Positions 1-8,138 of a stretch of 64,000 bases of DNA are shown piece after piece. A program made the position numbers and the translations under genes. The number at the start of each line of letters is the position of its first letter. The first letter of the stretch is position 1. The notes below the pieces were generated by a model that saw only the letters and a list, made by a program, of their open reading frames with translations, was not told the DNA's origin and searched no databases. Source of the stretch: Saccharibacillus brassicae (GTDB lineage: Bacteria > Bacillota > Bacilli > Paenibacillales > Paenibacillaceae); contig NZ_CP041217.1 in assembly GCF_006542275.1 (NCBI RefSeq), positions 248,001 through 312,000 of the forward strand, in the 5' to 3' direction.

Positions 1-20
1 TTGTCGATCCGCGCTTCCAT
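1..20 (-). CDS. 5' end of a gene running out of the window
   Basis: Only the first six codons (Met-Glu-Ala-Arg-Ile-Asp) are inside the window, reading leftward. The start is supported by a strong GGGGGAGGAG ribosome binding site just upstream and by a good sigma-A promoter at 87-116 pointing the same way. The product cannot be named from six residues. Confidence 0.45.
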
Positions 21-86
21 GCTTCTCCTCCCCCTCGGAGCATGCCCGTTCTTGCCGGCCGTTCTCCAGTCAAACTCACGTTCCCT

Positions 87-116
87 ATTATAGAAGTTAC
101 CCGGCTTCAAAGTCAA
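87..116 (-). promoter_or_regulatory. Sigma-A promoter for the gene leaving the window at the left
   Basis: On the minus strand a TTGACT -35 box (111-116) and a TATAAT -10 box (87-92) are separated by 18 bp. It lies directly after the nudF stop codon and points to the start codon at 20, so nudF and the next gene are probably separate transcripts. Confidence 0.7.
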
Positions 117-129
117 ACGTTTCAGGCGC

Positions 130-693
130 TCAGACCGGCCAGTTTCCCGTCAGCGTCCGGATCTGCCACGCGTACACGGCCATAAGCGTCTTGGCGTCGC
201 TGATCCGGCCCGCCCGGATATGCCCGAACGCTTCTTCAAGCGTAATCTCGGTCAATTCCAGAAACTCGTCTTCGTCGGGATGCAGCGTGCCTTCGGTCAG
301 GTTCTCGGCGGCATAGAAATGAATGATCTCGTCCGCAAAGCCCGGCGACGTATAGAAGGAAGACAGGTGCAGCAGCTCGGGCGCGCGGTAGCCGGTCTCT
401 TCTTCAAGCTCGCGCGCGGCCGCTTCGCGCGGATCTTCGCCCGGTTCGAGCTTGCCCGCCGGAATCTCGATCTCCGTGCGGCCAAGCGGCTGGCGGAACT
501 GCTCGACGACGAGCAGCTTGCCGCCCCGGATCGCAAGCACGGCGACCGCGCCCGGATGCTTGACGATCTCGCGCTTGGCCTGCGTGCCGTCGGACAGTTC
601 GACCGTGTCGATCTGGACCTTGATGATCTTGCCGTCAAAAATCGGTTCGCTGCCGACCGTTGTTTCCCACAATTTTTCTTTGCCCGGTTCCAT
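130..693 (-). CDS. nudF: ADP-ribose pyrophosphatase (NUDIX hydrolase)
   Basis: This 187-residue NUDIX hydrolase of the NudF/YqkG group splits ADP-ribose into AMP and ribose 5-phosphate in the cytoplasm. The Nudix box spans about residues 80-102 and is intact: Gly80, Glu86, then Arg94-Glu95-Leu96-x-Glu98-Glu99 and Gly101. The N-terminal strand part (about 15-45) and the length fit the family. An AGGCGG site lies 8 bases before the ATG. The M20 peptidase gene starts upstream on the same strand with only 48 bp between, so the two may be cotranscribed. The substrate is inferred from family resemblance. Confidence 0.9.
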   Translation of the reverse strand: MEPGKEKLWETTVGSEPIFDGKIIKVQIDTVELSDGTQAKREIVKHPGAVAVLAIRGGKLLVVEQFRQPLGRTEIEIPAGKLEPGEDPREAAARELEEETGYRAPELLHLSSFYTSPGFADEIIHFYAAENLTEGTLHPDEDEFLELTEITLEEAFGHIRAGRISDAKTLMAVYAWQIRTLTGNWPV

Positions 694-741
694 GCTGCAT
701 TCCGCCTCTCGTCTGTTGGATGGTTAAGTCTTCAAGCCGTG

Positions 742-1869
742 TTAAGCCCGTACCGATTGACGCACGATCTCGACGATGAATCCGGCCAGCTTGCCCAGAT
801 CTTCGACTTTGATCCGTTCGGAAGTCGTATGGATATGTTCGTAGCCAACCGACAGATTGACCGTCGGCACGCCGAACCCGTTGAACACGTTCGCGTCGCT
901 GCCGCCGCCCGACTGGAACGTCCGGCCGCTGAGCCCGAGCTGCGCCGCCGCTTTTTTCGCAAGCTGCACCACTTCGGAATCGTCCGCGTGGTTGAACGAC
1001 GGATAGACGATCCGGCTCTCGAATCCCGCCGTAGCCCCGAATTCCGCGCAGGCGGATTCCAGCGCTTCCTTCATCGAAGCGATCTGCGCATCGACCTTCT
1101 CCTGCACGACGCTGCGCGCTTCGGCTTCAAGCTTCGCGTAGTCGATCACGACGTTGGTCGCGCCGCTGCCGGAGAAGCTGCCGATATTCGCCGTCGTATC
1201 CTTGTCGATCCGCCCAAGCTTCATGCGGGCGATCGCTTTGCCGGCGACCTGGATCGCGCTGATCCCGTCTTCCGGGTTGACGCCGGCGTGCGCGGCTTTG
1301 CCGTGGACTTCCATCGTAATCTTGGCCTGGGTCGGCGCCGATACCGCGATCTCGCCCACTTCGCCGTTCGAATCGACCGCAAAACCGAGTTCGGCGTCCA
1401 GCAGGGACGCATCCATCGCGCGCGCGCCCATCAGCCCGGATTCTTCGCCCGCCGTAATGACGAACTGGATCTGGCCGTGCGGAATTTCCTGTTCGCGCAG
1501 CACGCGGATCAATTCGAGCAGCGCCGCGACGCCGGCTTTGTCGTCGGCGCCGAGAATCGTGTCGCCCGAACTGCGAATCCAGCCGTCTTCGCCGATGACC
1601 GGCTTGATGCCGAGTCCCGGCATGACCGTGTCCATATGGCAGGTGAAAAACAGCTTCGGCGCGTCCACGCCTTCGGTCGCCGGCAGCCGCGCAATCAGAT
1701 TGCCCGCCCCGTGTCCCGAGCGCGACGCCGAATCGTCTTCGACGACTTCCAGACCGTGCAGCTTGAACTTGTTCGTCAGCACGTCGGCGATCAGCCGTTC
1801 GCTGCGGGTCTCGCTATCGATTTGCACCAATTCCAGAAATTCGTGCACCAATCGTTGTGTATCGATCAT
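742..1869 (-). CDS. M20-family metallopeptidase (tripeptidase T / YqjE-like)
   Basis: This 375-residue cytoplasmic metallopeptidase resembles PepT and B. subtilis YqjE and probably releases N-terminal residues from short peptides. Metal and catalytic residues are visible: His78 and Asp80 in HMD, Asp109, the Glu142-Glu143 pair and Asp166, plus a late His in YEHIHTT. The dimerisation segment (HAGVNPEDG) follows. The frame stays open to 1947, but the start at 1869 (MIDTQR) is preferred because GGAGGGAAG lies a few bases upstream and family alignment begins there. It faces away from the Prli42 gene, an arrangement also found in Listeria. Confidence 0.88.
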   Translation of the reverse strand: MIDTQRLVHEFLELVQIDSETRSERLIADVLTNKFKLHGLEVVEDDSASRSGHGAGNLIARLPATEGVDAPKLFFTCHMDTVMPGLGIKPVIGEDGWIRSSGDTILGADDKAGVAALLELIRVLREQEIPHGQIQFVITAGEESGLMGARAMDASLLDAELGFAVDSNGEVGEIAVSAPTQAKITMEVHGKAAHAGVNPEDGISAIQVAGKAIARMKLGRIDKDTTANIGSFSGSGATNVVIDYAKLEAEARSVVQEKVDAQIASMKEALESACAEFGATAGFESRIVYPSFNHADDSEVVQLAKKAAAQLGLSGRTFQSGGGSDANVFNGFGVPTVNLSVGYEHIHTTSERIKVEDLGKLAGFIVEIVRQSVRA

Positions 1870-2071
1870 ATAAACTTCCCTCCGCTTTCCCGATAAGTTA
1901 AAATGAATATCATGAGCGGTTTGCGCGGCAGCCCGGCTCGACGGCAACCCGCCCCTTCTGCTTCTATCTTACTAGTAAACGTATAAAAAACCAAAAAAGG
2001 AGAGACGGCGCGGCGAAAAAGCGGCGGCGCGTAGGCTCCCATTCATGGACGAAAAGGGGTTTGACGGCTTC

Positions 2072-2167
2072 ATGCAGAACAAAAAATGGTTCAAAATTTT
2101 TATCTGGCTCATGATTATCGCCATGGTCGGTTCGGTCTTTCTCGGACTGCTTCAGGTTTTCGTATAA
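2072..2167 (+). CDS. prli42: Stressosome-associated membrane miniprotein Prli42
   Basis: This 31-residue protein starts MQNKKWFKIF and is a basic N-terminus followed by one membrane segment (about residues 8-30). That is the layout of Prli42, a membrane miniprotein that anchors the stressosome in Listeria. The placement also matches: it sits between an M20 tripeptidase gene and a bkdB (E2) gene, as in Listeria. An AGGGG site lies about 12 bases before this ATG. A start at 2045 in the same frame would give 40 residues but has a poorer ribosome binding site. Whether this organism has RsbR-type stressosome proteins cannot be seen here. Confidence 0.8.
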   Translation: MQNKKWFKIFIWLMIIAMVGSVFLGLLQVFV

Positions 2168-2229
2168 AAAACAGGCGAAACGTCGCAAGACACGGCGCCG
2201 TTCGGACACTTCCGAACATTCGACGAACC

Positions 2230-2277
2230 AAAAAAGCTTCGGCTGCGCGCGGAACCCCGCGCGGGCCGAAGCTTTTT
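2230..2277. terminator. Bidirectional terminator between prli42 and bkdB
   Basis: The arms at 2230-2243 and 2265-2278 pair perfectly over 14 bp, and an inner GC-rich stem extends the hairpin. A-runs and T-runs flank it on both sides. It can end prli42 transcription from the left and the bkd operon from the right. Confidence 0.85.
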
Positions 2278-2400
2278 TGTCGAAAAAAACCGGTTGTCCA
2301 AACGCACGCTTCCGTGTCGGAACACGATCCGAGAAACAGGATCGAACACGTCAAATGCCGAACACCTCAAACGCTGAAGCGCCGAAGCGTGCAGCGAAAC

Positions 2401-3804
2401 TTAATACAGCTTCGTATCCGGCGAGTAGCTTTCCAGATTTTCTTTGACGCGCTGCAGGAACCGTCCGCAGATCAGGCCGTCGAGAATCCGGTGATCCAGC
2501 GACAGGCAGAAGTTCGCCATCGAACGGACGCCGACCATGTCGTTGATTACGACCGGACGCTTGACGATCGATTCGAACGTCAGCTGCGCGGCCTGCGGAT
2601 AGTTGATGATCGGCTGCGACAGGATCGAGCCGAACGAACCCGTGTTGTTCACGGTGAACGTGCCGCCCTGCATATCGTCGATCTTCAGCGTACGCTCGCG
2701 CGTGCGGCGGGCCAGGTCGTCGATTTCCATCGCGAGACCCGCGATGTTTTTCTGATCGGCTTTTTTGATGACCGGAGTCAGGACCGAATCTTCCGTGCCG
2801 ACGGCAAGCGAGATGTTGATATCGCGCTTGACGATGATTTTGTCGACCGCCCAGACAGAGTTCATGATCGGGTAGTCCTTGATCGCGTTGACGACCGCTT
2901 TGATGACGAATGCCGGGTACGTCAGGTTGACGCCTTCGCTGCGCTTGAACTCGTCTTTGTGCTTGTTGCGCAGTTTGACCAGATTGGTCATGTCGACTTC
3001 GATCATCATCCAGCCGTGCGGAATCTCCGATACGCTCTGGCGCATGCGGGTCGCGATCGTGTTGCGGATCGGCGTAATGTCGATGTACGTCTCGTTGGCG
3101 CCGCGGCCGCCTTCTTCGATCTCGATCTTCGGCAGCTTCGGATTCTCGCTGAGATGCAGGCCGGAATGCCGGACTTCGTTCTGCGACGTCATCGACGACG
3201 AAGCGAACATCGGCGGCTGCGGTGCGGCGAATGAGGCCGCGGCGGGCTGCGGCGCGGACGGCGCCGCGGGAGCGGCCGATGCGGCCGCTTGGGACGCGCC
3301 GCCGTGCTCCACGTATTGGAGCACGTCTTTGCGCGTGACCCGGCCGCCCATGCCCGTGCCGGGGATGACGGCCGGATCGAGGCCGTGCTGCGCGGCAAGC
3401 GCCTGTACGGCCGGCGAGAAGCGGGCGCGCATGCTGCCCGCTTCGCCGGCGGACGCGGCCTGCGGCGCGGCCGTATCGCCCGGACGCGCAGCCGGGCTCG
3501 GAGCCGCGGCCTGCGGGGCCGGGGCGGCGGCTTCGACCGGAGCCGCGCCGGCGGTCACGATGCGGCAGATGATCTCGCCGACGGCGATCTCCTGGCCTTC
3601 GGCGGCAAGCAGCTCGCCCATCACGCCTTCTTCCGTCGACGGGATCTCGGCGTTGACTTTATCGGTAATGACTTCGCAGATCGGCTCGTACAGATCGACC
3701 GTGTCGCCCGGACGTTTCAGCCATTTGGCGATCGTCGCGGAGACGAGCGATTCGGCGAGCTGGGGCATCGCGATGTCTTTTTGCGTCGTATTCGTTGTAC
3801 TCAT
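2401..3804 (-). CDS. bkdB: Branched-chain 2-oxoacid dehydrogenase E2 (dihydrolipoyl acyltransferase)
   Basis: This 467-residue E2 core subunit passes acyl groups from E1 to CoA. A lipoyl domain lies at about residues 10-85 with the lipoyl lysine K49 in TDKVNAE. An Ala/Pro-rich linker follows, then a peripheral-subunit-binding domain (about 130-170), a second linker and the catalytic domain (about 240-467) with the LDHRILDG active-site motif. The ATG at 3804 (MSTTN) is chosen because GAGGAG lies 8 bases upstream; the GTG three codons earlier is too close to it. It is the last gene of the lpdV-bkdAA-bkdAB-bkdB run, 27 bp after bkdAB. Confidence 0.92.
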   Translation of the reverse strand: MSTTNTTQKDIAMPQLAESLVSATIAKWLKRPGDTVDLYEPICEVITDKVNAEIPSTEEGVMGELLAAEGQEIAVGEIICRIVTAGAAPVEAAAPAPQAAAPSPAARPGDTAAPQAASAGEAGSMRARFSPAVQALAAQHGLDPAVIPGTGMGGRVTRKDVLQYVEHGGASQAAASAAPAAPSAPQPAAASFAAPQPPMFASSSMTSQNEVRHSGLHLSENPKLPKIEIEEGGRGANETYIDITPIRNTIATRMRQSVSEIPHGWMMIEVDMTNLVKLRNKHKDEFKRSEGVNLTYPAFVIKAVVNAIKDYPIMNSVWAVDKIIVKRDINISLAVGTEDSVLTPVIKKADQKNIAGLAMEIDDLARRTRERTLKIDDMQGGTFTVNNTGSFGSILSQPIINYPQAAQLTFESIVKRPVVINDMVGVRSMANFCLSLDHRILDGLICGRFLQRVKENLESYSPDTKLY

Positions 3805-3831
3805 TGCGTTCACTCCTCTATAGGTACAAGA

Positions 3832-4815
3832 CTAGTAAAGAGCCAGTTCCCGCATCGCTTGCAGCAGCTTGTCTTTGCTGAGCATGAAGAACTTCTCCTG
3901 CGGCGGATTGATCGGCATGGCCGGCGCGTCCGGTCCGCACAGGCGGCGTATCGGCGCGTCCAGGTCGTACAGACATTCCTCGGCGATGATGGCGGCCACT
4001 TCGGCGCCCACGCCTCCGGTCTTGTTGTCTTCGTGCACGATCAGCACTTTGCCGGTGCGGCGCACCGCTTCGATGATCGCTTCGCGGTCAAGCGGCTGGA
4101 TCGTGCGCAGGTCGAGAATATGGCTCGTGATGCCTTCCTGCTCCAGTTCCGCGGCCGCCTGCATGGCGAAGTGCAGCGGAAGGCTGTAGCTGATGACCGT
4201 GATATCGTCGCCTTCGCGCAGCAGGTTCGCTTTGCCGATCGGTACGATATAATCGTCGTCCGGCACGTCTTCCTTGATCAGTTTGTAGCACTTTTTGTTC
4301 TCGAAAAAGAGCACCGGATCGGGATCGCGGATCGCCGCTTTGAGCAGCCCTTTGGCATCGTACGCCGAATACGGCGCGATGATCTTCAGGCCCGGCGTGC
4401 CGAAAAAGATCGACTCCGGGCACTGCGAATGGTACAGACCGCCGAAAATGCCGCCGCCGATCGGCGCGCGCACGACGATCGGGCAGTCCCAGTCGTTATT
4501 GGAGCGATAGCGGATCTTGGCCGCTTCGCTGATGATCTGGTTGGTGGCCGGCAGCATGAAGTCGGAATACTGCATTTCGGCGATCGGCTTCATGCCGACC
4601 ATGGCCGCGCCGATCGCCACGCCGGCAATAGCGGATTCCGCAAGCGGCGTGTCGATCACGCGGTCTTCGCCGAATTGGTCCTGCAGCCCTTTGGTCGTCG
4701 TGAAGACGCCGCCTTTGACGCCCACGTCTTCGCCGAGCACGAATACGGACGGGTCTTTCTCCATCTCTTCCTTCATCGCCAGGCGAATCGCGTCGATATA
4801 TTCCATCATCGGCAT
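3832..4815 (-). CDS. bkdAB: Branched-chain 2-oxoacid dehydrogenase E1 beta subunit
   Basis: This 327-residue protein is the beta half of the thiamine-diphosphate E1 that decarboxylates branched-chain 2-oxoacids. The transketolase pyrimidine-binding part (EDVGVKGGVFTTTKGL, DTPLAESAIAG) and the C-terminal transketolase domain (VHEDNKTGGVGAEVAA) are both complete. The length is typical. The start overlaps the bkdAA end region (the bkdAA stop begins at 4817), and a GGAGGAG site lies just before the ATG, indicating translational coupling in the operon. Pyruvate dehydrogenase beta is the main alternative, but the bkd gene order and neighbours favour the branched-chain complex. Confidence 0.9.
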   Translation of the reverse strand: MPMMEYIDAIRLAMKEEMEKDPSVFVLGEDVGVKGGVFTTTKGLQDQFGEDRVIDTPLAESAIAGVAIGAAMVGMKPIAEMQYSDFMLPATNQIISEAAKIRYRSNNDWDCPIVVRAPIGGGIFGGLYHSQCPESIFFGTPGLKIIAPYSAYDAKGLLKAAIRDPDPVLFFENKKCYKLIKEDVPDDDYIVPIGKANLLREGDDITVISYSLPLHFAMQAAAELEQEGITSHILDLRTIQPLDREAIIEAVRRTGKVLIVHEDNKTGGVGAEVAAIIAEECLYDLDAPIRRLCGPDAPAMPINPPQEKFFMLSKDKLLQAMRELALY

Positions 4816-4816
4816 A

Positions 4817-5848
4817 TCAGTTGTCTCCTCCGTCTCCGTCGCCCGCGTATACGTGCAGCAGCGTGTCTTCCGCGCGCGGATACGGCGCTTTGTCCGCGTA
4901 TTCCGTCGCTTCTTTCAGCTCCTGGGCGATTTCTTTGACATACTCTTCTTCCTGCTCTTCGCTCCACAGTCCGGCTTCGACCAGATACTGCTTGTAGCGC
5001 GGCAGACCGTCTTTTTCCCAGTTCGCGTCCACTTCTTCCTTCGTCCGGTAAGCCAGATCGTTGTCGGAGGTGGAGTGCGGGGACAGGCGGTACATCATCG
5101 CTTCGATCAGCGTCGGGCCTTCGCCGCTTACGCCGCGCTGCCGCGCTTCGTTGACCGCACGGAACATCTCCAGCGCGTCGTTGCCGTCCACCCGCAGTCC
5201 CGGAAAACCGTAGCCGAGCGCCCGGTCGCTGACTTTGCCGGCCAACTGTTTGGCAATCGGCACCGAGATCGCGTACTGGTTGTTCTCGCACATCATGATC
5301 ACGGGCAGCTTCTGCACGCCGGCAAAGTTCGCGCCTTCGTGGAAATCGCCCTGGTTGCTCGACCCTTCGCCGAACGTCACGAACGAGACGGCGCCTTCGC
5401 CGCGCATTTTGGAAGCGAGCGCCGCGCCGACCGCGTGCGGAACCTGGGTCGTAACCGGACTCGATCCGGTCAGGACGCGCAGACGTTTGCTGCCGAAATG
5501 GCCCGGCATCTGGCGGCCGCCGCTGTTCGGATCTTCCGCTTTGGCGAACGCCGACAGCATCAGCTCGCGCGTCGTCATGCCGACGCCGAGCATAAAGCCG
5601 TAATCGCGGTAATACGGCAGGAAGTAGTCTTTGCCGGTATCGAGCGCGAACGCCGCGGCGACCTGCGCCGTCTCCTGGCCGATGCCGGAAACGTGGAAAT
5701 TGATCTTGCCCGCCCGCTGCAGCAGATGGCAGCGTTCGTCGAACTTGCGGGCAAGCAGCATGCATTTATACATATCGACGGCGCGATTGTCGTCCAGACC
5801 GACTTCGCGGTGGAGCTGATGCGGAGCGGCCGTTGCTTTTTGGTTCAT
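4817..5848 (-). CDS. bkdAA: Branched-chain 2-oxoacid dehydrogenase E1 alpha subunit
   Basis: This 343-residue protein is the alpha half of E1 and binds thiamine diphosphate. The motif region from GEGSSNQGDFHEG to ENNQYAISVP is intact, as is the phosphorylation-loop-like YRLSPHSTSDN segment. A perfect AAGGAGG site lies 8 bases before the ATG. A TATAAT box at 6021-6026 suggests the gene has its own promoter in the 392-bp gap after lpdV. The bcd, buk and ptb genes that accompany these genes in Bacillus are not in the window. Confidence 0.92.
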   Translation of the reverse strand: MNQKATAAPHQLHREVGLDDNRAVDMYKCMLLARKFDERCHLLQRAGKINFHVSGIGQETAQVAAAFALDTGKDYFLPYYRDYGFMLGVGMTTRELMLSAFAKAEDPNSGGRQMPGHFGSKRLRVLTGSSPVTTQVPHAVGAALASKMRGEGAVSFVTFGEGSSNQGDFHEGANFAGVQKLPVIMMCENNQYAISVPIAKQLAGKVSDRALGYGFPGLRVDGNDALEMFRAVNEARQRGVSGEGPTLIEAMMYRLSPHSTSDNDLAYRTKEEVDANWEKDGLPRYKQYLVEAGLWSEEQEEEYVKEIAQELKEATEYADKAPYPRAEDTLLHVYAGDGDGGDN

Positions 5849-6240
5849 GGATTGAACCTCCTTAAAAGTCGTAAACGATGTTCGGCCGTATCGACCGGCT
5901 TGCTTCGGGGCCTTCCCCGGTCTTTATTACCCGTTCGGCACGCTGGGTGCTCCGTAACGGCTTTTTCGCGTTTTCTAACACGACGTCTTAAAACCAGGTA
6001 CTAATTCCGAACTCGAACCTATTATAATCCTTTTCCCGTAAAAAAGAAAAGCGGCGCTTTACCGCAGCCCCGCAAGCCTCGCGGCGGCGATGTCGTCGAA
6101 ACGTATCGGCGCGTGCGCCCTTCTTGGGGTGCGAAGACGGCTTCTGCCGCTGCGGAGCACAGACGACGAAAACCCGCTTCGGCGCCGGCAGCAGGTGCGG
6201 AGCGAAGCGAGTGGAATATCCGCCGGGCCCGGCAGGCCGA
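5849..6240. other. Gap between lpdV and bkdAA with a likely promoter
   Basis: No convincing gene was seen in this 392-bp stretch. It holds a minus-strand TATAAT (6021-6026) in an AT-rich block about 175 bp before bkdAA. No clear -35 box was seen at the usual distance, so a regulated promoter is possible. No intrinsic terminator with a T-run was recognised after lpdV. Confidence 0.4.
6021..6026 (-). promoter_or_regulatory. Candidate -10 box upstream of bkdAA
   Basis: A minus-strand consensus TATAAT lies in the gap before bkdAA. The hexamer 17 bp upstream is T-rich and does not match TTGACA well. The call rests on the -10 match and position alone. Confidence 0.4.
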
Positions 6241-7662
6241 TCAGATATGGATCGCGCTGCCGTCGATCGCGAGCATCGCTTCGCCGAGCGCTTCGGACAG
6301 CGTCGGATGCGCGTGCACCGCATTGCCGACTTCCCACGGCGTCGCGTCCAGCACGGCCGCAAGCGACGCTTCGGCAATCAGTTCGGTCGCGTGCGGCCCG
6401 ATGATCTGCACGCCGACCAGGTCGTTCGTCTGCGTATCGACGACGACTTTGGCGAAGCCGTCGGAATGGCCTTCGATCAGCGCTTTGGCGATCGCGGAGA
6501 ACGGCACTTTGGCCGATTTCACGCTGCGGCCAAGCTCGCGCGCCCGGCTCTCCGTCATGCCGACGCTGCCGATCTGCGGATGCGTGTACACGCATCTCGG
6601 CACGAACAGCGGATCGTAGCGATGCCCCGGCTGGCCGGCCAGATGGTTCACCGCGGCCAGCCCTTCGTGGCTGGCGGCATGCGCCAGCTGCAGTCCGCCG
6701 ATACAGTCGCCCACGGCATAAATATGCGATTCGCCGGTCTGGAAATGCGCATTGACCGCGATACTGCCTTTTTCGACGCGAATATCGGTATTTTCCAGGC
6801 CGATGTCTTCGACGTTGGCCGTCCGTCCGATCGAGACGAACATCTGCGAAGCTTCAAACGTAAGGTCTTGTCCTTGATGCGCCGCCGAGATCGATACGCC
6901 GCCTTCGCCGGACGTGTACGTGTCGGGACGCAGTTCGACGCCGGTCAGAATGTTCACGCCGCGTTTTTGCAGCAATCGCGAAAGCTCGCGGGCCGCTTCT
7001 TCGTCTTCGCCCGGCAGAATCTGCTGCGCCATCTCGACGAGCGTCACTTCGACCCCGAAATCGCGCAGCATCGAAGCCCATTCCACGCCGATCACGCCGC
7101 CGCCGACGATCAGGATCGAAGCCGGCAGCTTCTCCAGGTCGACCGCTTCGTCGCTGCTCAGAATGAAGACGCCGTCCGGTTCGAGGCCCGGAATGACGCG
7201 CGGACGCGAACCGGTGGCGATCACGAGATGGTCGGAGACGACCGTCTCCATTTCGCCGTCCGGCAGCTCTACCGCCACCGCGCCGCTGCGCGGCGAGAAG
7301 ATCGAAGGACCGATGATCCGCCCGCTGCCTTCAACGACGCGGATTTTGTTTTTGCGCATCAGATATTGGACGCCCTGGTGCAGCTTGTCCACGATCTCGC
7401 GCTTGCGCGCCTGGACTTTGGGGAAAACGAGCCGTCCTCCGGCGCTTTCGATGCCGTACGCTTCGGCCTGGTTCAACAGCGAGAAGACTTCCGCGCTGCG
7501 CAGCAGCGACTTGGTCGGGATGCAGCCGCGGTGCAGGCAGGTGCCGCCCAGCTTGCTGCGTTCGATAATTACGACTTCCTTGCCGAGCTGCGCCGCGCGG
7601 ATCGCGGCCACATATCCGCCTGTTCCGCCGCCGAGCACGGCGACATCGCATGTAATGGTCAT
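6241..7662 (-). CDS. lpdV: Dihydrolipoyl dehydrogenase (E3) of the branched-chain complex
   Basis: This 473-residue flavoprotein reoxidises the lipoyl group of E2 and makes NADH. The FAD-binding GGGTGG loop is at residues 11-16 and the redox disulfide pair is C42 and C47 in TCLHRGC. An NAD-binding GGGVIGVE motif and the C-terminal HAHPTLSEA with the active-site His-Glu pair are present. The start at 7662 (MTITCDV) is preferred over the in-frame start at 7683 because GGAGGG lies before it. It is the first gene of the bkd run; ptb, bcd and buk are not upstream. Confidence 0.92.
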   Translation of the reverse strand: MTITCDVAVLGGGTGGYVAAIRAAQLGKEVVIIERSKLGGTCLHRGCIPTKSLLRSAEVFSLLNQAEAYGIESAGGRLVFPKVQARKREIVDKLHQGVQYLMRKNKIRVVEGSGRIIGPSIFSPRSGAVAVELPDGEMETVVSDHLVIATGSRPRVIPGLEPDGVFILSSDEAVDLEKLPASILIVGGGVIGVEWASMLRDFGVEVTLVEMAQQILPGEDEEAARELSRLLQKRGVNILTGVELRPDTYTSGEGGVSISAAHQGQDLTFEASQMFVSIGRTANVEDIGLENTDIRVEKGSIAVNAHFQTGESHIYAVGDCIGGLQLAHAASHEGLAAVNHLAGQPGHRYDPLFVPRCVYTHPQIGSVGMTESRARELGRSVKSAKVPFSAIAKALIEGHSDGFAKVVVDTQTNDLVGVQIIGPHATELIAEASLAAVLDATPWEVGNAVHAHPTLSEALGEAMLAIDGSAIHI

Positions 7663-7738
7663 TAGGTTGTATCCCTCCGTCATGGGGTTGGTTGATTCCG
7701 GTTCCTGCTGCTTATGGGTTGATTCGGGTTCCGTTTGC

Positions 7739-7951
7739 TTATTCGTACAGCGCGTCGCGCAGTTTGGTCGACATCGTCGGCTTGTGCCCGTTCGCTTTCA
7801 ATAGAGCTTCGCGCAGCCTCAGGCTTCGCGCTTCGGCTTCTTCCAGGCGATGCAGCAGATCTTCGATCCATTCCGCTTCACCGGATTCCAGCACGCCGCG
7901 CTCGCGTAAACGGTTCAAACGCGTTTCGTCGTCCGCCTTTTGTTCGCTCAT
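7739..7951 (-). CDS. Small hypothetical protein, acidic/helical
   Basis: This 70-residue protein starts MSEQKADDETR and is rich in Glu, Arg, Leu and Ala. Its middle (about 20-55) looks like an amphipathic helix or short coiled coil; no family was recognised. GGAAGGA lies 8 bases before the ATG at 7951. The stop is 77 bp before the lpdV start on the same strand, so it may be the first gene of the bkd transcript. It is divergent from the GntR regulator gene. No function is claimed. Confidence 0.55.
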   Translation of the reverse strand: MSEQKADDETRLNRLRERGVLESGEAEWIEDLLHRLEEAEARSLRLREALLKANGHKPTMSTKLRDALYE

Positions 7952-8078
7952 CTCGTTCATCCTTCCGTTTCCCGCTTCGAGCCAGCCGGCCCGTCTTTTC
8001 TAGCATACCATGAGTTTGCGCATTTTTCTCCAGCGGCCCGCCCGCTCCGGTCTGCCGCACGATTCGAAACAAAAGGCG

Positions 8079-8107
8079 TTGACGGTTAGTTCTATCTGTT
8101 ATACTAT
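8079..8107 (+). promoter_or_regulatory. Promoter of the GntR regulator operon
   Basis: TTGACG (8079-8084) and TACTAT (8102-8107) are separated by 17 bp, about 30 bp before the regulator gene's ATG. TATACT at 8100-8105 is an alternative -10 box with a 15-bp spacer. Confidence 0.6.
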
Positions 8108-8116
8108 AAATATAAC
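8098..8116. promoter_or_regulatory. Perfect dyad overlapping the promoter, likely operator
   Basis: GTTATA (8098-8103), a 7-bp spacer, and TATAAC (8111-8116) form a perfect inverted repeat over the -10 region. Its place directly before the GntR gene suggests autorepression, which is usual for YtrA-type regulators. Binding itself is inferred. Confidence 0.55.
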
Positions 8117-8138
8117 AAGTAGACAAAGGAGGGCTCAC

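Noticed and set aside
220-1896. 558-codon open frame on the plus strand
   Set aside because: It runs antisense across nudF and the M20 peptidase, both with clear motifs, and its translation is Arg/Ala/Asp-rich without any domain. In GC-rich DNA the opposite frame of a gene often lacks stops.
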